64,000 nucleotides of DNA from Wurfbainia villosa (taxonomy: Eukaryota > Streptophyta > Magnoliopsida > Zingiberales > Zingiberaceae). Of this stretch, positions 10,894-22,600 are shown in pieces. The stretch is from the NCBI GenBank assembly GCA_025175895.1, contig CM046004.1, forward strand, positions 16,913,011 through 16,977,010, given 5' to 3'. Every line of letters starts with the position of its first letter. Position 1 is the first letter of the stretch. The translations under genes and the position numbers were made by a program. The notes below the pieces were generated by a model, which saw nothing but the letters and a program-made list of their open reading frames with translations, had not been told where the DNA came from and did no database searches.

Positions 10894-11380
10894 GATGGTT
10901 GTACGTGTGACAGCATACTCATGTCATTTGCTTGCATTCTGACGACGTAGTCTCCCTGGGGTTGAGAGAGTCGTCAGTCATCTTGCCTCTCAGAGCACTC
11001 CCCGAGGAGTAACTGGTGTGAGGGCAGAGCATCTGTTGTGCCGCACTCTACCACTATAGAAGGTGGTAGTTGGAGTTGCGTGCAGTTGTCCTGGGTGCAT
11101 GGTACTCGACCACTCATTGGTAGTGTTAGTCGGAGTGGCCAGCAACAGGGACCTCCATTGTGTAGCGAGCTCTTTACGCTCATATGCTACTTTATCATAC
11201 TACCCACTCGGCCACTCTATAGCAGTGGTTGGTGTGAGTTGGGATAGTTATCATGTCGTGCCACCTAGGCCACACTGGGATCGTGGTAGCAAGTAGGAGT
11301 GAGCAAGCATGATCATGCATGCTGCATTGTCGTATCTGATGGCGCTTTGCATATTACCATATATATATACATATATGCAT

Positions 11381-11394
11381 GTATAAATAAATAA

Positions 11395-11472
<78 letters not shown>
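11381..11472. repeat. (TAAA)n and (AT)n microsatellite
   Basis: A short TAAA run (11381-11398) leads into about 74 bp of uninterrupted AT. The apparent minus-strand frame of alternating Tyr-Ile here is only this repeat. Confidence 0.95.
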
Positions 11473-11475
<3 letters not shown>

Positions 11476-11669
11476 GTCTATATATATATGCTTATTGTGA
11501 TGTTGCACTTGATTGTATTATGCTTGCTGCATTTGGTTGTACATCATATTCATGCATGTTTCTTCCATATGTTATACGATTGTGTCGGGTACTGGTATAT
11601 GTGTTGGACAGACCATTAGATACCTTGACCTGTAGCTTGAGTATATTGTGAGTTGATCTACTCTTCCTG

Positions 11670-11670
<1 letters not shown>

Positions 11671-11708
<38 letters not shown>
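11671..11708. repeat. (TA)n microsatellite
   Basis: About 38 bp of pure TA inside the right part of the gypsy LTR. Confidence 0.95.
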
Positions 11709-11711
<3 letters not shown>

Positions 11712-12679
11712 GATATATGTTCAGGTTGGATCAGAGTAGTGTAGCAGACTTCAGATATGTCTGCATTTTTCGTTGTTCATTTGGTTAGACGGTATATGCT
11801 TATATTTATATACTATGCTGATATACCTGTTATACCTCTAGATTATGTTGTTGAAATACATGTGATATTACATATATGCATGTTTTTCTATTACCTGCTG
11901 AGTTTTACTCACCACCCCCACGGACCCTGGGTTTTTCTGTCGCCCAGGTAACAGGTAGAAGTCTTCATGACGGCTTAGAGCGTCACTGGATGACATCTCA
12001 TCTCACCTCCGAGGCTTCTGTGTTTGTTTTGGGCTTTCCGTCCGTTGTGTATTGTATTTTGGAGTTTTCGTGATGTATATGTTGTATATTCGGATTTTGT
12101 CGAGGTTCCGTGTTGTTGTGATGTGTTAGTCATACCGGTATGCATGTGTGGGATGGATATTGTTGTGTTTTATGTTTTCGTTGTGTAGTTGTTGTAATTA
12201 GTTGTTATGTTGTTGTGGTTGTTTTCATATTTATATGTTATGTTGTTATTGTGGGCCTACGGGCCTTGTGTTAACCCGAAATGTTGCCACGTATAGGGGA
12301 GATGTCGTCTGTTTGATTTTTGACTCGGCATGCTCTCGGAGAGTGACAGTTGGTGCAATGGTCAAGGGAGAGTAAGCCTTTAGGGGAGTTTATCCATCAA
12401 GAGATGATGGATGAATGTTAAAAGGGGGAGAGTGAAGAATTACCTTTCATTGGAATGAAGACATTTATAATAAGTCTTGAACCAAGGGAGAGAATGAAAG
12501 ATCTCATTGAAATATAAGACATGAAAAATCTTGGTAGACTTTTTTATGTATTCCAAAGGGGAGCAATGAAAGGTTTAAGTTAGGTAAACCTTCATTATGC
12601 TTTGGCATAAGAAAAAGATAGTTGGGCTTATGGGTTAGCCTAGCTTAAAGGTATCGTCAAACATTAAAAAGAGGAAGAT

Positions 12680-14434
12680 TATTGTGTAGTCAGCCCCAAG
12701 TCAATGTTGACCAGACTCGAGTGGGATTGGAGTAGGATTTTGATATTTGATAATGTGTTTAATAATATGGTTTGACCATATGTTGATCATATGACTAGTG
12801 GATGGCTTAGGATATCGAAAGTCATATGAGGGAAATTATTATGAGGAGATTGTTGGAGCAATCGGCCTCGGGTCAAAGGTTGACCAAGCTCGAGTGAGAC
12901 TCAAGTGAAATTCCAAGTTTGGAAACTTAACAAGGGAAGTCCAAGAATGAATTCTTGGCAATGGAGAAGTCCAAGTATGGATACTTGGCAAGGAAAAGTC
13001 TAAGGGTAGAGTCTTGGCAGTACAAGTTTGGATACTTGACATTTGAAAAGTTCGAGGGTGTAATCTTGGTCGTGTAAGTCCAAGTGTATAGTCTTGATGG
13101 CGAAAGTCTAAGTATGGATACTTGGCAAAGGAAAAGTCCAAGGGTATAGTCTTGACCGTGTAAGTCCAAGTGTATATTCTTGTCGACGAAAGTCCAAGTT
13201 TGGAGACCTGACAAAGGTAGACCCGTTAGCATGACGAAGTCGATGGAAGCATTTGAAGGCTAGGGCCAAGGGTGAGGAGTCATGGACTCGAACCAAGGGC
13301 TTGAGGCTGATGGAAGTGGCTTAAAGGCTTAGGTCTAGGCTAAGGGTACCCGATGGCATGATAAAGCCGATGGAAACACCTGAAGGCTAGAGCGAAAGGT
13401 GAAGGACTCATGGAGGACTCGGATGGACTCTGAAGGCATGAGGCTGATAGAGGTGGTTTGAAGGTTTAGGTCTAGGCCTAGAGTGAGTATCAAGTATGAG
13501 GGGATCATACTTGGGTTAAATCTCATGTTTGAGATGTATCAATCGACTGATGGCATTAGTCAATCGACTAGTCGAGTGTTGGTCATTCGGGAGCTTTGTT
13601 GACTCGGATAGTCTACAGGGGTTATGACAAGTCGACTAGTCAAGTATTCAATGAGGCTCGACTGCTGATTGTGTCTCTAGTAGTCAACTGCTAGGGTTGA
13701 ACAATTGATTGGTCACTGGTAGTCGATTGGGTTTAAGTGGAGAGGACACAGAAGATTTTTTAGTCAACTGCTAGCCTTGGGCAGTCGACTGATGGCTCGA
13801 GCAATCGACTGATGGCTCAAGCAATCGACTATTAGATAAGGGGAGTAGATTGTTCGACTTAATTCGACATGGATTAAAACATTGTGAGAACAACATTATG
13901 ACCAGTCAACTAGTGGGTAAGTTCAATCACTGGGAAGCAGGAAAATAGCCCGAGTAGAGGCATTAAAAGGAGATCTCGGTGGAGGAAGGAGCAGTCATTT
14001 CTTGGAAGTTTTAGAGGGGAAACGTTGTTGCTTTCTAGACTTTCAAAGCATCTCAAAGCAACCAAAAGATCAAATAATCAAAAGCTCTCATTTGTAAAAT
14101 GTTTTCACTTTTTAGTTCTATTGTTTCTTGTGTTTGGTTGTATTGTTGTATAAACTCCATTGTAAGAAGTTTTCTCCATCTCCGGTGTTATTTCGAGAAG
14201 GAGACAAGTTTTAGTAGTGTGGACACTAAGGCTCAAGCGTGGAGTAGGAACTAGGGTTCTAAACCGCATAAAAACTTCGTATTGTGATTGTGTTGTGTTC
14301 TTGTATTGTTTTTGTGTATTATGTTGTGCTAATGTTTTGTAGACAAGAACACACGAGAGAAATCAAACAAAGAAATTGATCAATGTTATTCACCCCCACG
14401 CCCACCCCTCTAACGCACCAAATCGGTCCCAACA
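12680..14434 (+). repeat. LTR of the plus-strand gag-only element
   Basis: Three internal parts recur in all LTRs of this family: a 35-bp tandem array (12905-13215), a block of about 15 GTCGAC-type palindromes (13540-13930, CAGTCGACTG and variants), and a terminal segment ending in ACCCCTCTAACGC...CCCAACA. A weak TATA-like ATTAAAAGG lies at 13962-13970. Confidence 0.75.
12905..13215 (+). repeat. Imperfect ~35-bp tandem repeats
   Basis: Repeated AAGTCCAAGTGTATAGTCTTGG / AAGTCCAAG-type units, about nine imperfect copies. Inverted equivalents lie at about 15590-15830 and 20755-21080. Open frames across it repeat words such as TWTF and LDF and are not genes. Confidence 0.85.
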
Positions 14435-14476
14435 AAAATGAGGTTCAAGCAACTGGACTAATCTAGGCAATTAGAA
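14435..14476. repeat. Fragment of an older SIRE-like LTR (piece 1 of 3)
   Basis: These 42 bp separate the plus and minus gag-only copies and end in TAGAA, the target duplication of the minus copy. They continue at 23170 once that element is removed. They are too short to classify alone; the assignment rests on pieces 2 and 3. Confidence 0.45.
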
Positions 14477-16055
14477 TGTAGGGGCTGATGTGGTCGCGCT
14501 AGAGGAGAGTGAATAGTGATTCACCGATTTCACTCTCGTTTGATAGGTGCTCATCTACAATCGTTAGTATATGCAATGAAATATAGAAATACAATAAAGA
14601 CAAATACAAAACTAGCACACAAACAATACACAAAGATTTAATATGGTTCGGAACTAGGGTTCCTACTCCACGGGACAAGCTCAATAGTGACCTCTAGTGA
14701 TACACACCACCACTAATAAACCTCTCCTTCTCGGTATGACACCGGAGATGGAAAAACCTTATACAAATATCTTACAACAATAAGAAGCAACACCAAAAAA
14801 ATAAGAATGAATACAAATGCAAAAATACTTTACAAAGATGAACTTTGTATCACTTGCTTGTTTAGTTGCTTTAAATGGCTTCGAAGGTCTAGAAAGCAAC
14901 AACTATGCCTCTTCAAATTCCCAAAGAATCGGCAGCCATCTTCCTCCCCTTCAAGCACCTTATAAAGAACACCTCGAGCTGAATTTCCACCTAGCAGTTG
15001 ACTGCTCTTACCCAGCAGTCGACCAGTCACTTAGCTACTGCCTCACAATAGCAAATCCACGTCAGAAAGTTACCCATCAGTAGACTTCCCTAACTTAGCA
15101 GTTGACTACTCATAGCCACCAGTCAACTGCCATAGGCTAGCAGTTGATTTTCCAACAATTTGTGTCTTGGATACTTAATTTCAATCGACCATTGTGGACC
15201 AGTCGACTGCTTAACCCTCACGGTCGACTACCAGAGTCATAGACCAGCAGTTGAGCCTCAATCAACTACCTGACCAATCGATTGGAGCATAACCCCAATC
15301 AACTACTCTGAGTCAACTAGGCTTCTGAGTGTCAAACACTTGGTCAATTGACTGATCCATATCCCCAGTCGATTGGTAAACCTCAAACATGAGGTTTAAC
15401 CCAAGTATGATCCCCTCTTACTTGTTACACACCCATTGTCTAGACCTAAGCCTTCAAGCCACCTCCATCAGCCTCACTCCCATTGGGTCCCTCTGAGTCC
15501 TTCATGACTCGTTCATCCATATGCTAGCTTTCAAATGCTTTCATCTGTTATTGTCATGCTAACTAGGTCTACCTTACCAAGGTACATTTGGACTTATGCC
15601 GCCAAGACACACACTTGGACTTTACCCTGCCAAATATTGGACTTATGCTGCCAAGACTACATGCTTGGACTTTACGCCACTAATATCACACCCTTGGACT
15701 TCCAAATTGCCAAGCATCCATAATTGGACTTTCATCGTTAAAGTTCACTTGGACTTTACACCGCCAAGACTACACACTTGGATTTATGCTGCTAAGACTA
15801 TACCTTCGGACTTCCCATGCCAGTTATCCATGATCTAGACTTCTCTCGAGTTCTACTCGAGCTAGGTCAACATTGACTTAAGGCTGATTGCTTCAACAAT
15901 CTTTCCATAAAGCTATCTTCTCATATGATCAAACCCATGTCAACCATATGATTAACCCATTGTCAAGCAATGGTCAAACCATTGTCAAACATCAAAACAC
16001 TACTCGAGTCCCGCTAGAGTCTAGTCAATCATGACCTAGGCCAATTGCACCAATA
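14477..16055 (-). repeat. 3' LTR of the TR-GAG element (1579 bp)
   Basis: Plus-strand start TGTAGGG and end ACCAATA (eroded ACCAACA). It contains TATA-like CTTATAAAG at 14959-14967, GTCGAC palindromes (14995-15380) and the 35-bp array (15590-15830). It pairs as an inverted repeat with 12680-14434 and as a direct repeat with 19683-23164. Confidence 0.8.
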
Positions 16056-16068
16056 ATCTCCCCCTTTT
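16056..16068 (-). other. Polypurine tract of the TR-GAG element
   Basis: ATCTCCCCCTTTT on plus, AAAAGGGGGAGAT on the element strand, the same motif as AAAAAGGGGGAGAT before the E 3' LTR. Confidence 0.85.
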
Positions 16069-17905
16069 GATGTTTGGCAACACCTTTAAGTTAGGCTAAC
16101 AATACGCCCAAACTCAACTCTCCCAATGTCAAAGCAAAGTGAAGGTTTACCTAACTTAAACCTCACTTCTCTCCCTTTAACATACATCAAAAAGACTACC
16201 AAGGGTATCAATATCTCATATACCAATAAGATCTTATATTCTCCCCCTTTGTCCAAAAATATCTTGGTTGCATTCACTCTTCATAGTGATAAGTCTCATT
16301 TCACTAAATGAGAGGCAATCCTCACTTTTTCAATTTTCCCCCTTTGGTGAGCACAATGAGGATTTCGAAACCCTTCATGTCTCCCCTTTTGAGGAATACT
16401 CATCCATCATCCCTTGATGGATAAACTCCCCCCTAAGGCTTACTCCCCCTTGACAATTGCACCAACAATGTCCTTGGAGAGACCTTGAGCCAATAGGAAT
16501 TCTAAACAATCGAAATTATGGGTAAAGATTCAACATTGAACTTTCACCTCCCTTAACATTTGATTTTCACCCTAAACACCTCTCCTAATTCATTTCCAAT
16601 GAATTTTCATCCTTCCAATGCTTTTCAAAACATATCTTAGAGTTAGGAGCAGTTAAGGTAGCCTAAACTTATTGATAAATGACTGAATAAATTTAGTTCG
16701 GCTGAAATTTGCTTCAACAGTCAACTCGATCAGAAACCAATCGACTAACATCAACACCAGTCGACTGATTTCTGCAAACACAAAAAAATAGATTTCAGAA
16801 ATGATTTTTGATAAATCATAAGTAAATATATATAATTTGAAAAATCATGAAAATTCATACATATAATACTTATATCAATCATTATGGGTGAAAAATATTT
16901 TGTATGAAAATTCCCATTAAATTGTGAGATTGATACAAATTTCAAAATCATTGATAACTTTAATATTTTAAGCCTACTTTATATCAACTTCATCAATGGT
17001 GATAACTATCAAAAAATTGACCTCATCAAGATTTTTCAAAATGATTTTGAAATGATTTTAAAACCTTATTTTGAACCATATTTGCTAGATGTATATGAAT
17101 TATACATTAGCTTTCCTCGTGATTAATCAATGTCATGTTATGAGTTTGTGTTCATCTAGATGCAACATCTATGCACCTTGAACTTAACTCATTTTTCTAA
17201 CATCTCACATGTGTCTAGGGTGTATCAATACACACACATGTCAATTTAATACTTTGTGAGATGTGGGTTTTTGTTCTTCCCTAATCTAGGGTCTCATGCA
17301 TATGTCTAGGCAACTCTATTTGTTTCCCTTATAATGGGATTTCAAATCTTGCAATTGTCCTTAAATCAATTTTATTAACCTAAATGCATGAATGATGATT
17401 GTGGCATAAGAATATGCATAATTTAAATCATTTGCCAATAATCATGATGTCATGGCATAAAGACACAACTTTAACCTAAACATAAGCATGACATATTAAC
17501 CTGAGAATTAATCATAACATTATAAAATGATAAGATGAGCATAATGTCATGACATGAAATATGGTAAACAAAACATAACAATTTTATAATATCAAGGTAT
17601 AAAAATACCAAAGTTTTTAAGCTTAATTGCCTTTTTATAAAATTATGTCCATTTTGCTATAATGACTTAATTTCCCTCAAGTGTGTCAAAAATCCAAAAT
17701 AGCACGACTCTAAAACCTAATTGTGTCAATTGTGATCAATTTTTCAACCTTCTTAAATTCTATTGGCACATCCTAAAATCCTTTAGGATATAAATTCAAA
17801 CTTATTTCCAAGGAATCCCATAACCTTGAAAATGTCCTAAGGTTTTAACTCCACTATGGTTAGGTTAACTACCCATCTATTTAGGGTTGACACACCTTAA
17901 CCCAT
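16069..17905 (-). other. Non-coding 3' region of the TR-GAG element
   Basis: AT-rich, no supported open frame. It includes pyrimidine-rich stretches with CTCCCCCTT repeats (16230-16450), which recur inverted at 12349-12450, and a few CAGTCGACTG sites near 16700-16770. In autonomous SIRE elements pol would occupy this part; here nothing of pol can be read. Confidence 0.65.
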
Positions 17906-19555
17906 CTAGTATGAGGGAATCACGCTCTTAGAAATCCAAAATTTATTTGAGCTCTTTGAGTTAACTAGGTATTCACTAGGAATGACTTTCCTAGATACCC
18001 TCCTAATGACCCTTCTAGGCTTTGAAGTCTTGGTCATTTGGGTATTGTCAAGGACAACTCTATGGGTAACTCCCCTTGTGACCTTCTTAGTGACTTCCCT
18101 AAGTTTCTTGAAAATCTTGGTCACTAGGCACCTACCATGGTTAGCCTTAGGGATGACTTCTCTAGTAACCTTGGTTTTCCTAGATCTAGTACTAGTTCCA
18201 TAATTAAATGGAACATTATGGTAGGTTTGTATGGTCTCCTTGGCCTTAGGCTTGTGACTCAAACCTTCCTCGCCCTTAACTAATTAATCTTTCCTACCAA
18301 CACTCAAGTTTTACCCATTAGACCCTTGAATTGAATTTTTCATCTTATAAAGGGTCTTTTCTAACTTTCTAAGCCTTGACCTCAAAGCTTAATTTTCAAT
18401 TTCTAATATCTCGAGTTTTGATTTTTCATTGACTCTTGAGATATTCTTCTTCCTAGGCATATGTCTAGTCCATTTAGGATTGATGCCTAGGTTGTTCTCT
18501 ATCTTCCTAATGGTTTTCTTAGATAGAATAGTTCTAGGATTGTTGGTTCTAGATTTGTCCTTAGACCTAAATTCATAACTTTTAGCACCTAAACAAAAGT
18601 ACTTATTGCTATCATGTCTTTTATCATTATGAACAATAGCAAGAGCATTAGAATTATTCTTAGCATGCTTCTTGATATTAAAATTTGAAGGTGCATTAAT
18701 AAATGATATCTTAGGGTTTACTTTAGAAGCTCCCCCTACATTTGTAGCTCCTCCCTTACCCTTCCGAGAGTGTCTCCCCTAGAATATTGGCTCATATAAT
18801 GTCCCTTTTGTTGACACTTGAAGCACACCAATATGCTCCTTGCTCTTCTTAGTAGGAACTCCAGTCTCCTTAGTCTTTGGCACCACTTGTGTCATCTTTT
18901 TGACCATCTTTGGATATTTACTCTTGTAATGTCAATTTTTCCTACACTCAAAATACATAATATAATTTTTATCTTTATTTATTGTGCTTGAGTTACCTAG
19001 GCCAGAATCTTCACTTCTCCTGGATGTAGACATCTCTTCTTGTTCCAATGTGAGGGATTGTCTCTTCTCCCTCTCAATCCTTGAAATGGAGACTTTCATG
19101 ACCTCCTCGACCTCTTCCAATTCGGAAGTTGAACACCTATCAAATTCTAGATCTTCATGGGCTTGAGAGGATGCTCATGATTCTTTGGATTCCCCTTCTA
19201 CTTGACCCGGTGAGGATTCTTCATGGAGCTTGGTTAACTTACTCCATAGTTTCTTAGCATACCTAAACTCACCTAATCTAGACAAGACATCGTTAGGTGA
19301 CAAATTTAATATCATTTGCGTTACCTTATCATTTCTTTCGAAATTTTCTAGTTGCTCCTCCATCCATTTCTTCTTCTTGAGTATTCTACCCTTCTTATCC
19401 ATGGGAACTTCAAATCTTTGCATCAAAACAAACCAATTTTCTATTTCACACATAATAAAATATTCCATCCTCACCTTCCAATATGCAAAGTCTTCGCGGT
19501 CGAAGGAAGGTGGGATGTTGATGTCATGACCTAGTCCAAGAATTGGCGACTCCAT
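17906..19555 (-). pseudogene. SIRE-type Gag of the TR-GAG element, broken
   Basis: Starts MESPILGLGHDINIPPSFDR at 19555 and stays open for 126 codons. This is the UBN2-type Gag N-terminal domain (FAYWKVRMEYFIM, NDVLSRLGEFRYAKKLWSKL), comparable to E Gag (FYYWKGRMECFLKTQ). After a stop, fragments continue: a CCHC knuckle around 18790-18840 (CFKCQQKGHYMSQ, last Cys lost), and a C-terminal open piece 18262-17906 with a basic IPKANHGRCLVTKIFKKLREV region and SEYLVNSKSSNK. So Gag is nearly complete in extent but interrupted by several stops. It would form the particle shell. Confidence 0.75.
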
Positions 19556-19615
19556 TCCTTCTAGTCCTCTAGCGCCTTTGCTCCCTCAGTTGTTAAACCT
19601 TGAAGAGCATCCTCT

Positions 19616-19632
19616 CTCTGATACCAATTGTA
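19616..19632 (-). repeat. Second copy of primer site plus LTR tip
   Basis: CTCTGATACCAATTGTA occurs here and again at 19669-19685, 53 bp apart. The second one is the working position next to the LTR; this one sits inside the leader and includes the first bases of the LTR. Confidence 0.7.
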
Positions 19633-19667
19633 TGTAATCAGGGCAAATTGTTCTTCAGATCACACCG

Positions 19668-19680
19668 GGCTCTGATACCA
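19668..19680 (-). other. Primer-binding site of the TR-GAG element
   Basis: GGCTCTGATACCA on plus, TGGTATCAGAGCC on the element strand, 2 bp from the LTR. Matches the initiator tRNA-Met 3' end, the same as in E. Confidence 0.85.
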
Positions 19681-19682
19681 AT

Positions 19683-22600
19683 TGTAGGGACTGATGTGGT
19701 CACGGTAAATAGCAATTCATCAATTTTACTCTCATTTGATGTGTGCTCGTCTACAATCGTTAGTATACGCAGTGGAATATAGAAATAAAATATAGACAAA
19801 TACAAAATAAGCACACAAAGATTTAACGTGGTTCAAAACTAAGGTTCCTACTCCACGGGGCGAGCTCAATAGCGAGCTCTAGTAATGCACACCACCACTA
19901 ATAAATCTCTCCTTCTAGGTATGACACCATAGGTGGAGAAACCTCGTACAAATATCTTACAACAATAAGAAGAAACAATGATAAGCTAAGAATAAATACA
20001 AATGCAAAAACACTTTACAAAGATGAACTTTGGATCACTTGCTTGTTTGGTTGTTTTGAATGCTTTGAAGGTCTATAAAGCAGCAACTATTCCCCTTCAA
20101 ATTCCCAAAGAACTGGCAACCATCTTCCTCCCCTTCAAGCTCCTTATAAAGAATACTTCGGGTTGAATTTCTACCTAGTAGTCGACTGCTCTTACCCAGT
20201 AGTCGACTAGTCACTTAGCCATTGCCTCACAACGGCTAATCCACATCTGCTCATAGCCACCAAACGACTGCTCATAGCCACCAATCGACTTACATAGGCT
20301 AGCAGTTGACTGTCCAACAATTTGTGCCCTAACCACTTAATTTCAGTTGACTACTATACCCTAGCAGTCGACTGTTGTGGACCAATCGACTGCTCAACCC
20401 TTGCAGTTGACTGCTAGAGCCACAGACCAGCAATCGAGCCTCAGTCGACTACCTGACCAATCGACTGGGGTATAACCCCAGTCGACTGCTCTGAGTCAAC
20501 AAGGCTTCCGAGTGTCAAACACTCGGCCAATCGACTGGTCCATATCACCAGTCGATTGGTAAACCTCAAACATGAGGTTTACCCCAAGTATGATCCCCTC
20601 ATACTTGTTACACGCCCATAGCCTAGACCTAAGCCTTCTAGCCACCTCTATCAGCCTCACGCCTATCGGATCCCTCTGAGTCCTTCATGACTCATTCATC
20701 CATACACTAGCCTTTAAGTACTTCCATCGGCTATTATCATGCTAACTGGTCTACCTTGCCAAGGTATATTTGGACTTATGCCGCCAAAAAAACGTTTGGA
20801 CTTTACGCTGCCAAGCATTGGACTTATGCTGCCAAAACTACATGCTTGGACTTTACGCCGCCAATATCATACCCTTGGACTTCTAAATTACCAAGCATCC
20901 ATACTTGGACTTTCATCGCTAAAGTTCACTTGGACTTTATGCCACTAAGACTATACACTTGAATTTATGCTGCCAAGACTATACCTTTGAACTTCCCATG
21001 CCAAGTACTCATGACATGGACTTTCCATTACCAAGACTCATGCTTGGACTTTCCAATTGTCAAGACCCATGCTTGGATTTTTCATACCAAGAACCTGTTG
21101 GGATTTCCCAAGCCGCAAAAACCGCTTTTTGCGTTGCGGAAACCTCGGAAGCCCCGGCCACGGATCCGTGCGAAGTATAAAAATTATAATTACATGTATG
21201 TGCTTACAGAAATCCTAGATCTACCTTAGATCTAAGAGGTTAGAACGTTACCCTCGTAGCAACGCCCTTCGCTTATCCCGCTCGTCCAAAAGTTCGCCGG
21301 AACTCGAGAGTGTCAAGTGCACACTCCTCTATGGTATCCACACAAGCAATAGGTGGAGAAAACTCAACCTTGAGTGTGCTAGCACTCCTTGGTTGGTTCG
21401 GCCAAAGAGAGGGATGGGAGAGGGAGAGCTTGAGAGAAAAAGTTCCAAGAAAGAAGATGAAGTTAAGAGTGTAACTCACCAAATGAATTCACCACCCATA
21501 ACCCCAAAGTGGCCGGCCACTTCATGGAAGGGGGGTTACATGCATGCATGTAACTCCCATGACCCTTGGTCTCCCTCATGATGTGGCACCAATTGACCAA
21601 GTCAATGATGATGTGGAGCATCATCATTGGCCGGCCATGCCTAGTCATCATCATGACATGGCATTTGGTCAAGTCAAACCTGACCTTTCATCTTCCCTCT
21701 CAAGTCAAGTCAAACTTGACCTCTAATCTCCCATGGTTGATCAAATCTAACCACTTGACTCAAGTCAATTTAATATAATGAATCTCTATTCATTAATTTA
21801 AATTGATTTGATGAATCAAATCTCAATTAGACTCATTCAACACTTGAATCAACTTGAGTCTAACTCAATTAGTCTAATTTGGATTACTCTTAATCCAATT
21901 TGGTTCATCCCATGAACCTAATCCTCATGGTTCATCATATGAACCTAATCTCCATCTAATTGCTCTTATGTGTGTGACCCTATAGGTTCTTGTAACGTTG
22001 GCAATGTCCCTAAACCGATTTAGGAACATAAGCAATGAGCGGTATCTAGCAACACATCATTGCTACCCAAGTTACAAGAATGTTGAGCTCCAACATCACC
22101 TTTGTGACTACTAATTGTGACTCTCACAATATGTGACAATGTCCCTCTATCCTTGACATCTAGATTGACCAATCGAGGCATAGACCGTGTCATCCTCGGT
22201 GCAATCTAAATCTTGAACTCCAAGTAGACTCACTCTAATCAAATGAGCTCAATATCTCATATTGACTCATTTGGGCATAACCATGCACTTCGTGGTCTCA
22301 CTCTATCAAGAATATCGATGTCACCCCGTCATATAGGAGGGATAGATCCCATCTACATCACTCACATCCTCAAGATAATTTGTTACATACCCGAATGCCT
22401 TTTATAGTCCACCCATTTTACGGGTGGACGTTTGTAAGCAAAGTATGCAACTCCTTATGTAGGGAACCATGGTGACTTCAGGTCTAAGGACTAATAGTCA
22501 TACTAATAGCCACATGAGAAAGTATATGACACTATAACGATCCATGATACTTTCTCATGGCGGGTCATTCAGTATACATTCTCCAATGCATACCCATGTG

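Larger units (their letters stand above)
1318..12348 (+). repeat. 3' LTR of gypsy element G, split by element A
   Basis: The LTR runs 1318-3674 and resumes at 10899-12348 after removal of element A and one copy of its target duplication, giving about 3.8 kb. It begins TGTAAAATACC after the polypurine tract and ends GAGAGTGACA, matching the TGTAA...GTGACA termini common in Del/Tekay LTRs. It holds a GC-rich leader-like stretch (1615-1900), a 40-bp palindromic tandem array (3384-3667) and two AT microsatellites (11399, 11671). The right boundary is inferred from the GTGACA terminus and from the gag-only family sequence that resumes at 12349. The partner 5' LTR would lie left of the window. Confidence 0.65.
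12349..14434 (+). mobile_element. Fragment of gag-only SIRE-related element, plus orientation
   Basis: Internal 3' end (12349-12679) plus a 3' LTR (12680-14434). The internal part is the inverted counterpart of 16056-16463 (for example GGTGCAATGGTCAAGGG against the complement of CCCCTTGACAATTGCACC). The polypurine tract is GAGGAAGAT at 12671-12679. The LTR begins TATTGTG (eroded TGTTGG) and ends CGGTCCCAACA. The gypsy element G inserted here, and everything upstream lies beyond it to the left. No coding part remains. Confidence 0.75.

Noticed and set aside
11251..11508. 85-codon minus frame of alternating Tyr-Ile
   Set aside because: Translation of an (AT)n microsatellite.
12839..13296. Overlapping minus frames with repeated TWTF/LDF words
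   Set aside because: Caused by the 35-bp tandem array in an LTR.
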